A DNA stretch of 62,023 bases, taken from the NCBI GenBank assembly GCA_022760355.1, contig JALEGB010000141.1, forward strand, positions 1 through 62,023, read 5' to 3'. Origin of the DNA: Neomegalonema sp. GTDB lineage: Bacteria; Pseudomonadota; Alphaproteobacteria; Rhodobacterales; Rhodobacteraceae. This document shows, one piece after another, positions 1 to 8,267 of this stretch. The position numbers were made by a program, and so were the translations under genes. The notes under the pieces are model-generated. The model was given only the letters and a program-made list of their open reading frames with translations, made no database searches and was not told where the DNA came from. Within the stretch, counting starts at the first letter, position 1; each line of letters starts with the position of its first letter.

Positions 1-2100
1 CGCCAGCCCTCGAACCTCATGCGCCACAACCGCAAAGCTCGCTCCCGCAGCGCCGGCGCGCGCGGCCTCGACTGCTGCGTTCACCGCCAGCAGGTTGGTT
101 TTAAACGCAATAGACTCGATCATCTCGACAATGGGCGCAATGGCGCCGGCTGATTGCTCAATATCCCGAATCGCTTTCTCGATCTTGGAAACGCCGTCCT
201 GGACATCGTCAGACACTTCGCGAGTTTCCTGCGCAATCGTCAGCGCATCCTCGGCCATCTCGCTGCTCTTCTGCGCCGCGTCCGCCATCGTCGACAGCTT
301 GAAGGTCACCGATTGAACGGCGTCAATCTGGCTCGCCGACCGCTGTTTGAGATCGTCAGACACGCCGGCAAGGCTCTCGCAGGCGGCGTTGATGTCGCTC
401 GCGGATCGCGCAATCGAACCGATCGAGCCGCTGAGACCATCGATCAGGCGATTCACCCCGTCGCAAATCTCAGCCAGCGCACCCGTTTTGTCCTCGATAC
501 TGAGCCGATCGCCCAGCTGCCCGTCCGCCGCGCGGGTAATGAAGTCGGAAATTTCAGCAACGATCAGGCGCTCCCGCTCAAAGTCCTGCTGCATTTGCTT
601 GGCTTGAGCTTCGTCCGCCAGACGCACCTGTTCTTCGCGACGTCGAACCGAGTCATCTTGGTGTCGCCGAGCGATTTCCTTCGCTTCAAGCTGTGCCATC
701 AGCTTGTTGAAGTTCGTCGCCAGCTCATAACTCTCATCACCTGGTTCAATATCGATGCGAAGGCTCAGATCGGCGCCGCCGACTGTCAGCTCTTTTACCG
801 AGCTCGAAACCCGATCAAGCCCCGCCGACACGCCGTGATCGGTCAAGTTCAGACCAGCGCGCTCTTCCTCGGCGCTCACCCGGATGGGCTGCACCGCGTT
901 CAAGCCTTTGAACCACAGCCAGGAAAGCCCGAATGACCAGACGAACGCGACGCCGACGCCGACGCATTGTACGCCGAGCTGCGCCCACATCGAACCAAGC
1001 GGCAGCGACGCCTCAGGCGCGAAGAATACAAACGCGATACTGCCCCATGCGCCGGCGATGCCGTGGCTTGCGACAGCGCCAACAACATCATCAACCCCGC
1101 GGCGCACCAGCATTCGGTTCGCCAGTGAGCAGAAGAACGCGCCGCTTCCGCCGATAAGAGCGGCCCCCCAGAGCGGTAGGATATTGGCGGAAGCAGTCAC
1201 CGCGACGAGCCCCGCGATGATCGCCGTGAACAGGCGATCAGGATGGAAATGCGCGAAACGGCGATAGTTCATCAACCCGCTTACGATCGTGGCGCAAGCC
1301 GCCGCCACCAGCGTATTCAGCAACACAGTCGGGACATTGCCCGAAAACGCAAAGGTGGAGCCGCCGTTGAAGCCAAACCAACCGATTATCAGGAACAGTG
1401 CGCCAAGCCCGGACAAGATCTTCGAGTGTCCGTTGAGCATACGAACGCCTGCGCCAACCTTTGGGTATCTCCCCTCCCGTGGTCCAACAATGATCACCGC
1501 CGCCAGCGCACACCACGCGCCGATTGAGTGAACAACCGTCGCCCCGGCAAAATCATAGAAACCCAGGCTTGCCAGAAGCGGTTTGTTCTCCGGGTTCAGC
1601 GCTGATCCCCAGACCCAATGCCCGAAGATCGGATAGAGTATAAGAGCTATAAAAAAGACCGTCGGCGCAAAAGCGCGTAGCGAAAGTCGCTCAGCGGTTG
1701 CGCCAGACAGAATTGTCGCCGCCGTCGCGCAAAAGGCGGTGTTGAACAAAAGGAAGGCCGCCGCTGCTGGCGTCAGGTTTGCAATTGTTGCGGCGCCGCC
1801 GCCCAAGCCGATCAAGCCCCAAGCGCTTTCACCGAACATCACGGCAAAACCGACAAAGACAAACACGACCGCGCAAATCATCAGATCGATCACATTGCGG
1901 AACGCGACGCTGATCGCGTTTTTGGACCGCCCCGCCCCGGCTTCGATCATCAAGAAGCCAATCTGCATCATGAAAACAAGGCAGGTCGCCATCATGACCC
2001 ACATGATGTCGAGGGGCTGGGCGGACGCGATCACGCTAGCCGGCTTTTCAACCATGCTCGCCGCAACGCCTGCAACTCCAACTGAGAGAAAAACCAGCAC
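1..2100 (-). CDS. Ammonium transporter (Amt) fused to a chemoreceptor signalling domain; 3' end outside window
   Basis: My translation of the minus strand gives 700 codons open to the left edge, so the protein is longer. Residues 1-19 look like a signal peptide. Residues 30-400 are an Amt/Rh channel with the conserved pore motifs [14 protein letters not shown] (twin His H191) and SHGIAGAWG (H346). The usual Amt tail motif follows (GLNLTDHG, about 416-423). Then come two HAMP-like stretches (about 432-475 and 525-575), a charged coiled coil, and an MCP hairpin from about 658 ([17 protein letters not shown], then [12 protein letters not shown] at the edge). The GTG start at 2100 is chosen for the GGGAGG six bases upstream (2112-2107); an upstream GTG at 2160 has no such site. 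By family, it should conduct or sense ammonium at the inner membrane. Coupling to the adjacent che system is inference. Confidence 0.9.
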   Translation of the reverse strand, partial: MLVFLSVGVAGVAASMVEKPASVIASAQPLDIMWVMMATCLVFMMQIGFLMIEAGAGRSKNAISVAFRNVIDLMICAVVFVFVGFAVMFGESAWGLIGLGGGAATIANLTPAAAAFLLFNTAFCATAATILSGATAERLSLRAFAPTVFFIALILYPIFGHWVWGSALNPENKPLLASLGFYDFAGATVVHSIGAWCALAAVIIVGPREGRYPKVGAGVRMLNGHSKILSGLGALFLIIGWFGFNGGSTFAFSGNVPTVLLNTLVAAACATIVSGLMNYRRFAHFHPDRLFTAIIAGLVAVTASANILPLWGAALIGGSGAFFCSLANRMLVRRGVDDVVGAVASHGIAGAWGSIAFVFFAPEASLPLGSMWAQLGVQCVGVGVAFVWSFGLSWLWFKGLNAVQPIRVSAEEERAGLNLTDHGVSAGLDRVSSSVKELTVGGADLSLRIDIEPGDESYELATNFNKLMAQLEAKEIARRHQDDSVRRREEQVRLADEAQAKQMQQDFERERLIVAEISDFITRAADGQLGDRLSIEDKTGALAEICDGVNRLIDGLSGSIGSIARSASDINAACESLAGVSDDLKQRSASQIDAVQSVTFKLSTMADAAQKSSEMAEDALTIAQETREVSDDVQDGVSKIEKAIRDIEQSAGAIAPIVEMIESIAFKTNLLAVNAAVEAARAGAAGASFAVVAHEVRGLA

Positions 2101-2436
2101 AGCAAACCTCCCGCGCGCTGGCCACCGGGCCAGCGGATCGTTCAAGCCATGCTGGCGCACGATGGAAGATCGCAGGACCAGCAGCTTAACGTCGATGTTT
2201 CAAGAATAGCGGAGGCGACTTAATTCGAAGTTTCAAAGATGCGCTCGAACCAGAACTATAACGACGTAGGGGAACGCAAATTTCCCGACAAACATGATCT
2301 AAAAGCATGCCATTATAAAAAGGGCTAAACTCAACCTCTTTGAGTTTAGCCCTTTTTGATCCCAATTAATACGTCCGATATTGGATATATTGTCGAAAGC
2401 TGCATATCCAGCCGCGCACTTTTTTGGCGACCGCCT
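2101..2436. other. Intergenic region between the che operon end and the amt-chemoreceptor gene
   Basis: This 336-base non-coding stretch holds the che terminator (2317-2357). Between 2101 and 2316 it should hold the promoter and leader of the Amt-chemoreceptor gene. I see the ribosome-binding site (2107-2112), but no confident -35/-10 pair and no PII (glnK) gene. Confidence 0.6.
2317..2357. terminator. Strong hairpin terminator ending the che operon
   Basis: Perfect 18-bp inverted repeat, 2317-2334 against 2340-2357, with a 5-base loop (CCTCT). The stem ends in runs of A and T, so it can work in both directions as a Rho-independent terminator. It lies about 80 bases past the stop of the last che gene and ahead of the Amt-chemoreceptor gene, which points to separate transcription of that gene. 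Confidence 0.9.
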
Positions 2437-3099
2437 TTAGAAAAACTCGATTGTATCTGCTGCCGCTTCTTCTTCTGGCTGATCGCCAAGCAGCTCGCCG
2501 TGGATTTTGCGTTGGACATCGCTCACATAGAACTTGCTCAGCTCACCCAGATCCACGCCCGGCGCGCTAACCGGCGCCTCTTGACAGGACCCCGCCAGCA
2601 CAATCCGAAAATCCGCCGCCAGCTCCTGCCCAAACTGCGCCATCTTGGCGAGCGCCGCCGTTTGCTGCCGCGCAAGATCGAACATCTGTGCGGAGGTCAG
2701 CGTCGCCTCAACCTTCTCCGAAATCGTCTCCGAGTGCGTATGCGAGATATCGACCACATCGCGGCCAAAGGATCTCGATCGCTCCGCGAACTGAGACAAC
2801 GCAAGACCTGGCTGGCTTGTCGCCTCAGTTGCGTCCGCGTCAAAGTCGCTTTGCTTCGTCTTGATGTTCCGGGCGGACGTTGTCGCGATTTTATCCACAT
2901 GCGCCAGCGCGCTAATCGGCTCTTCGGACGCCGACGCAACATTGTCCGCTACGACCGCCGCATTCCTGCCGACCAACGCCAACAGCTTCTCCAGCCCATC
3001 GACGAACGCGCTCAGTCGCTCAACGTCGATCTGCGCGACGGCGCGTGACTCTGACTGCTCGCCCAACTCACCAGACACCGCCACGCTACTGTTGCGCAT
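2437..3099 (-). CDS. Helical protein of unknown function at the end of the che operon
   Basis: 220 residues from the ATG at 3099, chosen because GGAG lies just upstream; a longer frame back to 3156 lacks one. No family recognised. Composition suggests long helices, notably MFDLARQQTAALAKMAQFG and the stretch around residues 25-130. The extreme C-terminus is acidic then hydrophobic/aromatic (EEEAAADTIEFF). That layout loosely recalls the CheY-binding tail of CheZ phosphatases, and a cheY lies directly upstream. A CheY-P phosphatase or receptor-array accessory role is only inference, since no CheZ catalytic Asp/Gln motif was identified. It is the last gene before the terminator at 2317-2357. 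Confidence 0.6.
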   Translation of the reverse strand: MRNSSVAVSGELGEQSESRAVAQIDVERLSAFVDGLEKLLALVGRNAAVVADNVASASEEPISALAHVDKIATTSARNIKTKQSDFDADATEATSQPGLALSQFAERSRSFGRDVVDISHTHSETISEKVEATLTSAQMFDLARQQTAALAKMAQFGQELAADFRIVLAGSCQEAPVSAPGVDLGELSKFYVSDVQRKIHGELLGDQPEEEAAADTIEFF

Positions 3100-3226
3100 T
3101 GTCGAACTCCAAACATTACCAAGCGATGCGACCGCCGCTCGATCCGCAAACGGCAAGCTCTTGATCCAAGCGGGTTTGGCTGGCGCTCATCGAAGCGCCA
3201 TCCCCGCCCGCGCGGCCCGCCGAAGC

Positions 3227-3598
3227 TTACGACGAAAACAGTTTCTTGATCACGCCAGCCAGATCGGGCCCGTTGATAGGCTTCACCAACCATCCGGTGG
3301 CGCCGGCGCGCTTGGCTTCCTGACGTTTCTCAGGCTGCGACTCAGTGGTGAGCATCAGGATCGGCGTGAAGCGATAGGCTGCGTTGGCCCGAGCTTTTTT
3401 GATCAGATCGATGCCGCTGACAGCGTTCATGTTCAGATCTGTAATCACCAGATCGAACTTCGCCGCTTTATTGATGTATTTCGCCAGAGCTTCCTCGCCG
3501 CTTGACGCTTTTGAGACGTTGAAACCGATCTTGGAAAGGATCGTTTCAAGACTCATCAGAACAGTCGCCGAATCGTCGACAATCAATACGTTTTTCAT
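3227..3598 (-). CDS. cheY: Single-domain response regulator, CheY
   Basis: 123 residues, a stand-alone receiver domain of CheY length. Visible motifs are the acidic pair in IVDDS (D8, D9), the phospho-acceptor D54 in VITDLNMN, the T/S switch in LMLTTES and the conserved Lys106 in LVKPING. A strong GGGAGGAGG site precedes the ATG. It follows the STAS-like gene by about 14 bases. By family, it carries the phosphoryl signal from CheA to its target (flagellar motor or another output). This system has a second receiver (6320-6751), so one may act as a phosphate sink. Confidence 0.92.
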   Translation of the reverse strand: MKNVLIVDDSATVLMSLETILSKIGFNVSKASSGEEALAKYINKAAKFDLVITDLNMNAVSGIDLIKKARANAAYRFTPILMLTTESQPEKRQEAKRAGATGWLVKPINGPDLAGVIKKLFSS

Positions 3599-3612
3599 GG
3601 CCCTCCTCCCAG

Positions 3613-3852
3613 CTAGCCCGTAGTCCGATACGCATCTTCAACGATGAGTGCTAAGAATTCATCACCCGGAGCAGTCACAATTTCCGGTTGAAACTGTTGG
3701 AGACATTGCACGATCGCACTGTGAAGATGCGTCGCTTCGCCAAGCTCAACCCGCCGAGCCCCGCCGGCCAGCCACTCCGAAAAGTCCAACGCTTCGGCGA
3801 CATCGCTGCCGCCGACGATCCGCGCCAGATCGCCATCATACTCGATCGCCAT
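3613..3852 (-). CDS. Small STAS-like protein between cheA and cheY
   Basis: 79 residues starting MAIEYDGDLARIV. The ATG shares its A with the TGA of cheA (TGATG), so translation is probably coupled. The pattern is a short strand region, then VELGEATHLHSAIVQCL, which resembles the strand-loop-helix of STAS/anti-anti-sigma folds (typical form DLSGVxxLDSAGLxLL). The usual phospho-acceptor Ser/Asp-Ser site reads LHSA here, so a Ser is present. The family call is by eye and tentative. Context says it serves the CheA system, perhaps as an adaptor or a phosphorylated switch. A longer frame starting at 3924 overlaps cheA and is not preferred. Confidence 0.6.
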   Translation of the reverse strand: MAIEYDGDLARIVGGSDVAEALDFSEWLAGGARRVELGEATHLHSAIVQCLQQFQPEIVTAPGDEFLALIVEDAYRTTG

Positions 3853-6323
3853 CAGAGCAAACTCCGTGTGTTGAGAACCAGCAGCACGCTGCCGTCGCCC
3901 ATGAGCGCCGCGCCGGCATAACAATCCGCCTGCGCCAGAAGACCGCCCAGGGGCTTCAAGATCGTATCCATACGTTCGCGGAAACAGTCGACCACCAACC
4001 CGACTGGCCCGTTCTCAGTCCGGGCCACAAGGATCTGAAGATAGTCTTCCTCATCCTCATCGGAGGTATCCAGCTGCAGAAGATCCGCCAAACGCCGCAG
4101 CGGCACCAGCCGGTCGCGCAACAGGAACGCTTCGGCGCCCTTGATCGCAACGATGTCCTCCGCTTTGACGCGCACAGTCTCGAGCACTTGGTCCATCGGC
4201 ACGCCGAACTTGGAGCCGCAGACCTCAAGGGTCATGATCCGCGTTACAGCCATGCTCAGCGGCAAGGACAGCCGCACAGTGGTCCCGACGCCCACCTGCG
4301 ACGAGACCGAAACGCGGCCGCCTGCGCTCTGGATCTGAGACCGTACAGCATCCATGCCGACGCCGCGGCCCGACAATTCCGACACCGCCTCTTTGGTCGA
4401 GAAGCCTGGTTTGAAGATCAGATTGACCGCTTGCTCATCGGTCATCTCCACCGCTTCCTCAGCAGTGATCACCCCACGCTCCAGCGCCTTGGCCTTCACC
4501 TTCTCAGGATGAACGCCACGACCATCATCCTTGACCAGGATGATGAGCTGATCGCTTTCATGTTGCGCTTCGATGGTGAGCGTAGCGGTCTCACGTTTGC
4601 CCGCCGCCGTGCGCTCGGCCGGCTCCTCAATCCCGTGATCAAGCGAGTTGCGCACCAGATGGATCAGCGGATCGCCGAGCGCCTCAATGATCGACTTGTC
4701 GGCCTCCGTATCCTCACGCAGGATCTGCAGATCGATCTTTTTATTCAGCTTGCGCGAAACATCGCGAACAAGACGGGGGAACCGGTCGAAGATCACCGAA
4801 ACCGGTAGCAACCGCACGGACATGATCGCGCTTTGCATTTCCTGCGCCAGGCGATCGACAATTGTGAACTGATCCTTCAATTCGCGGGACAGCTCACGTA
4901 CGCCGAACTCCTCCTCCGCGCGTTTAGCGAGAAACGGCAACGCGTTTTTGGCGACTGAGAACTCGCTGATCAGATTGACGAGCACATCGATCTTCGCCTC
5001 GTCGACCTTGAGCAAGCGAGATTTCGCGCCATTCTTCGGCGCCTTAGCGGCGCCGTTGTCCGCCCCCCCGGGCGCCGGCGTCGACGCTTTATCATTGGGC
5101 GTATCCATCTCGGCCGGAGCGGAGCCCGCCGCCGGCCCATCTTCGCCCCGCATTGCCGCGGCGGCGGCGGCAACAAATTTTTGCGCCAACTGCGCCACCG
5201 GCTCCAATTCGCCGCTGTCGCGCCACCCGTCGAAGACCGACTTGATCTCGGCCTCCCGCCCAATCAATGGCCGCTCAGTCCGAGCGAGATTGCTTAACAG
5301 CCGCTCCACGCTTTCCACGCGCCCGTGCGTTTTCGCCTCGCCCGCACAGCCATCGAGGACAGAGAGCTGCCCCTGCAACAAATCGTGCAACAGCTCCAGC
5401 CGCTCTGGCGCGCTGTTGGCCGGCAATGTCGCCAATGGCCGTTGCGGCGTCTGGGAGCCGGCCGCTGGAGAAGCAGCCCCCCCGCTGGAGCCCGGCGCAG
5501 ATGCTGACGCGCGCGCCGACTCGGTCGCGGCGCTGACCGGCGCGATCGTGACTTCGTCCAGCACGTAGCAGAACAATTCCGTCAGGGCGTCCTTGTCGGC
5601 GGAGGTAAGCCCAGTCAGCACCAAGCGGCATTGATGCGGATCGAACGCATCATCGCTTGGCTGCGGCCCGGGCGCAGTAAGTTGCGAGAAATGCATGTTT
5701 GGGACCTGCCGCCACAACGCGACAGGGTCCTCACCCCGGAAATAACACTGCTCGTCCGGCGCATAGCGCACGGCTTGCAGCGGCGCGCCGCCAGAAGCCG
5801 CCTCCGCTGCGCTCAGGGCGCCGTCGGGCAGGCCGAACAGGATATCGTCCGCATTGTCTTCCTCGTCGTCGAACAGGCCGGCGCGCGCCATGCTCGGCGC
5901 CGGCGCCGACGCCGCGCTTTCCTCGACGACTTTATCCCCCGACCGAATGCGATTGCGCAGCGCTTTCGACTTTTCTTGCGATACGCTCGCGGCGTCGCCA
6001 GGCAGCTCGCCGGTTTCCTCAAGCGCCTCGATCCACTCAACGATGATGTCGCAACATTCAAGCAGCAGATCGAGATCTTCCGTCTCTAACGGTTGCTTCT
6101 GCTCCCGCACCAGAACCAGCAAGTCTTCGCCGGCATGCACAAGATGCGTGAGCGCCGGCACATCCAGCAATCCGGAAGAGCCTTTGAGCGTATGCATCAC
6201 CCGGAACAGCTGGTCGATCGGCTCCGGATCGTTGGGCTCCCGCTCAATCTCCAACAGGGCGGCGCCTGCGCTCTCGATCAAGTCGCGCGCTTCGGAAATA
6301 AATTGTTGCAGCAGCGCGCTCAT
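3852..6323 (-). CDS. cheA: Chemotaxis histidine kinase CheA
   Basis: 823 residues from MSALLQQF. The ATG at 6323 overlaps the stop of the upstream receiver gene (ATGA) and has GGAGG 8 bases before it. Order of domains: N-terminal Hpt with phospho-acceptor His44 in VMHTLKGSSG; a long low-complexity Ala/Pro/Gly linker region (about 130-440); the dimerisation helix region; the HATPase_c domain with LVRNSLDHG (N box), DDGRG and GRGVGMD (G boxes); then a C-terminal CheW-like regulatory domain. It autophosphorylates in response to receptors and passes phosphate to CheY and CheB in the cytoplasm. A P2 (CheY-binding) domain is not obvious in the linker. Confidence 0.96.
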   Translation of the reverse strand: MSALLQQFISEARDLIESAGAALLEIEREPNDPEPIDQLFRVMHTLKGSSGLLDVPALTHLVHAGEDLLVLVREQKQPLETEDLDLLLECCDIIVEWIEALEETGELPGDAASVSQEKSKALRNRIRSGDKVVEESAASAPAPSMARAGLFDDEEDNADDILFGLPDGALSAAEAASGGAPLQAVRYAPDEQCYFRGEDPVALWRQVPNMHFSQLTAPGPQPSDDAFDPHQCRLVLTGLTSADKDALTELFCYVLDEVTIAPVSAATESARASASAPGSSGGAASPAAGSQTPQRPLATLPANSAPERLELLHDLLQGQLSVLDGCAGEAKTHGRVESVERLLSNLARTERPLIGREAEIKSVFDGWRDSGELEPVAQLAQKFVAAAAAAMRGEDGPAAGSAPAEMDTPNDKASTPAPGGADNGAAKAPKNGAKSRLLKVDEAKIDVLVNLISEFSVAKNALPFLAKRAEEEFGVRELSRELKDQFTIVDRLAQEMQSAIMSVRLLPVSVIFDRFPRLVRDVSRKLNKKIDLQILREDTEADKSIIEALGDPLIHLVRNSLDHGIEEPAERTAAGKRETATLTIEAQHESDQLIILVKDDGRGVHPEKVKAKALERGVITAEEAVEMTDEQAVNLIFKPGFSTKEAVSELSGRGVGMDAVRSQIQSAGGRVSVSSQVGVGTTVRLSLPLSMAVTRIMTLEVCGSKFGVPMDQVLETVRVKAEDIVAIKGAEAFLLRDRLVPLRRLADLLQLDTSDEDEEDYLQILVARTENGPVGLVVDCFRERMDTILKPLGGLLAQADCYAGAALMGDGSVLLVLNTRSLL

Positions 6324-6751
6324 TGCGGACGCCTCCATCCGGTAGCAAATTCCGCCAGGGTCTGAAGCGCCTCAGCGCGCGGCGGCTTTACACAATAGAA
6401 GTTTGCGCCAAGGCGAAAGGCGGCGAGCAGGTCTGCGTCTTCGGCCTCGGTCGACAACATGATGATCGGAACATCGCGTCCGTCTTCGCCGTTGCGCACC
6501 GCCGTGACGAACTGATACCCGTCCATCTTCGGCATATTGATATCGCAGAAGATCATCGCGGGCTGCTGTTCAACGAACCTCTCGAGCCCTTCCAGCCCGT
6601 TCGCCGCCTCAGCAACTTGGAACCCCGCTTCCTCAAGCGCAGTCCGGCAGAAGGTTCGGGTCGTAATTGCGTCTTCGACCAGCAGAACCAGCGGCGCCTG
6701 CCCATTCGTCGCGTTATTAGCCGCTTCTCGGCTTGTATCTAATCGCGCCAT
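6320..6751 (-). CDS. CheY-like response regulator upstream of cheA
   Basis: 143 residues, a receiver domain with a 20-residue N-terminal tail. Motifs: VEDA acidic pocket, phospho-acceptor D70 in FCDINMPKMDG, the switch residues in IMLSTEAE and Lys122 in CVKPP. There is no output domain. It begins 14 bases after cheR (AAGGA site upstream) and overlaps cheA by four bases. It is more divergent from CheY than the receiver at 3227-3598, so its job could be phosphate sink or a separate output. Confidence 0.9.
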   Translation of the reverse strand: MARLDTSREAANNATNGQAPLVLLVEDAITTRTFCRTALEEAGFQVAEAANGLEGLERFVEQQPAMIFCDINMPKMDGYQFVTAVRNGEDGRDVPIIMLSTEAEDADLLAAFRLGANFYCVKPPRAEALQTLAEFATGWRRPQ

Positions 6752-6765
6752 GTCCGCTTCTTCCT

Positions 6766-7629
6766 TTAGAACCGCTTACGGTATCCGAAAGCTTCACCGA
6801 ATCGTTCAGGGGTAAACAATGTCGAGATCCGGCTCATTCGTTCGGAATGCCCCAGAAACAAGACACCATTATTTTTCATCGAATTAAAAATATTCTCAAC
6901 AGCCAGCCGCCTTGACTTATCATCAAAATAAATCAGCATGTTTCGGCAGAAAACGACATCGTACATGTCATCTCCGGTCAAATTTGGCGGATCGAATACG
7001 TTGCGAGTCTCAAACGTTACCGATTCCTTCAGATCAGAAACGATATTGTAGAGATCTTCTTTCCGATCATGCTGAAAGTAATTGGCAAGCAGTTCAGGCG
7101 GCAACTTCGAGATCGATCGTTTTGAGAAAGCGCCACGTTTGGCGCGATCTATAACGTTGCTGTCGATGTCATAGCCGTAGAGGGCGATATCGAACTCATC
7201 TACCGCCCCCCAATATTCGAGCAAATAGAGCGCAATCGAGTAGATTTCCTCGCCCGTAGAGCAGGGCCAGGAACAGATCCGAATCACATTACTGCGGGAA
7301 CGCCCTTTTGTAATGTCCGGCAGCGCATTTTCGACCAACGCTTTGAACTGCCCTTCCTCGCGAAAGAAGTAGGTCTCATTGATCGTTAGCGCATTGATGA
7401 GCTCCTGCATCTCACCATTCGCAGCGCCCCAGCGCACGCTGCTGAGATACTCGGAAAACGCGCTCGCGCCCGTCGCGGCCATTCGGTTACCCAACCGCTT
7501 TTCCACAAAGGCGCGCCGCGACTGCTCGAAGGTAATGCCGGTGCGTTTGTAGAAAAATTCAGTAAAACGGGAGTACTCGCTGTCCGTGAGCAGCGGCTCC
7601 GATGCCTCGATTTGTAGCCCCAGCGTCAT
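6766..7629 (-). CDS. cheR: Chemoreceptor glutamate methyltransferase CheR
   Basis: 287 residues, normal CheR length. The N-terminal all-helical CheR_N domain is followed by the SAM-dependent methyltransferase domain: INETYFFRE, ICSWPCSTGEEIYSIA (SAM-binding motif), GYDIDSNVI, and DVVFCRNMLIYFD. It methylates glutamates on chemoreceptors to adapt the kinase. The ATG shares one base with the stop of the HEAT-repeat gene (TGATG), pointing to translational coupling. A CheR-tethering pentapeptide was not looked for in full on the receptors, because the Amt receptor is truncated here. Confidence 0.95.
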   Translation of the reverse strand: MTLGLQIEASEPLLTDSEYSRFTEFFYKRTGITFEQSRRAFVEKRLGNRMAATGASAFSEYLSSVRWGAANGEMQELINALTINETYFFREEGQFKALVENALPDITKGRSRSNVIRICSWPCSTGEEIYSIALYLLEYWGAVDEFDIALYGYDIDSNVIDRAKRGAFSKRSISKLPPELLANYFQHDRKEDLYNIVSDLKESVTFETRNVFDPPNLTGDDMYDVVFCRNMLIYFDDKSRRLAVENIFNSMKNNGVLFLGHSERMSRISTLFTPERFGEAFGYRKRF

Positions 7630-8267
7630 CAGCCATTGCCCTTCCTGACGGTGGTGGCGATCCGATCGCGCGCCAATTTCGCCGCGAAGGCGAGGAATGG
7701 GTTTTCGGCGAAACGGGCCATCGCAGCTTCGGCGGCATCCAGCGCTTTGCGCCCTTCGCCGCGCTCAGTCAGCGCCTCCAGGATCGCGCCGCATACATTA
7801 TCGTCCGTTTCGCGCGGAAGGGCGTCGCACAGATGCTCCATCGCTTTCGGCGACTTCATGCCCACGCTCGCGTTCACCAGCATGATGCGAAAATCGACAT
7901 TCTCTCGCCGCAGCAGCTTTGGCATCCGATCCACCAGCAGGTCCGGATGTTCCGACAATAGGTCGATGATGATGTTGCGGATCGCTGCTGACTCCGAGTT
8001 CAGATGCTCGATCACAGCGTCAACAGTGCGCCCATCGATCAAATCGCCCAGAGACAGCGCCATCCGCTCAAGCACCGGCCCGCTGGTCTCAACGCCAATT
8101 GCCTCAGCCACCAGAACGCCGCCATCCTGAACGTTCAACGCTTCCTCAGCGCCGCGGCGACGATCCATCGGATCGGCGGAGCGAAGCAGCCGCGCAACCT
8201 CATCCCGCGTCAGCTTTTGCTTCGGCGCGGCGGAAGTTGCCGTCGAGGATTTCTTTACAAGTCCCAT
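7629..8267 (-). CDS. HEAT-repeat-like protein between cheB and cheR
   Basis: 212 residues, almost wholly helical, with repeated hairpins such as VDAVIEHLNSESAAIRNIII, DRMPKLLRRENVDFRIMLVN and LCDALPRETDDNVCGAIL. These match the HEAT/PBS-lyase style of repeat. Repeats of this kind bind proteins, so a scaffold for CheB, CheR or CheA is a reasonable inference. The start overlaps the cheB stop (TGATG) and the stop overlaps the cheR start. Such exact coupling on both sides suggests it is made in a fixed ratio with the two adaptation enzymes. No catalytic motif was seen. Confidence 0.75.
   Translation of the reverse strand: MGLVKKSSTATSAAPKQKLTRDEVARLLRSADPMDRRRGAEEALNVQDGGVLVAEAIGVETSGPVLERMALSLGDLIDGRTVDAVIEHLNSESAAIRNIIIDLLSEHPDLLVDRMPKLLRRENVDFRIMLVNASVGMKSPKAMEHLCDALPRETDDNVCGAILEALTERGEGRKALDAAEAAMARFAENPFLAFAAKLARDRIATTVRKGNG

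Noticed and set aside
3648-4808. Open frame of 386 codons on the plus strand opposite cheA
   Set aside because: It mirrors cheA, has no family match and no ribosome site. GC-rich genes often give long open antisense frames.
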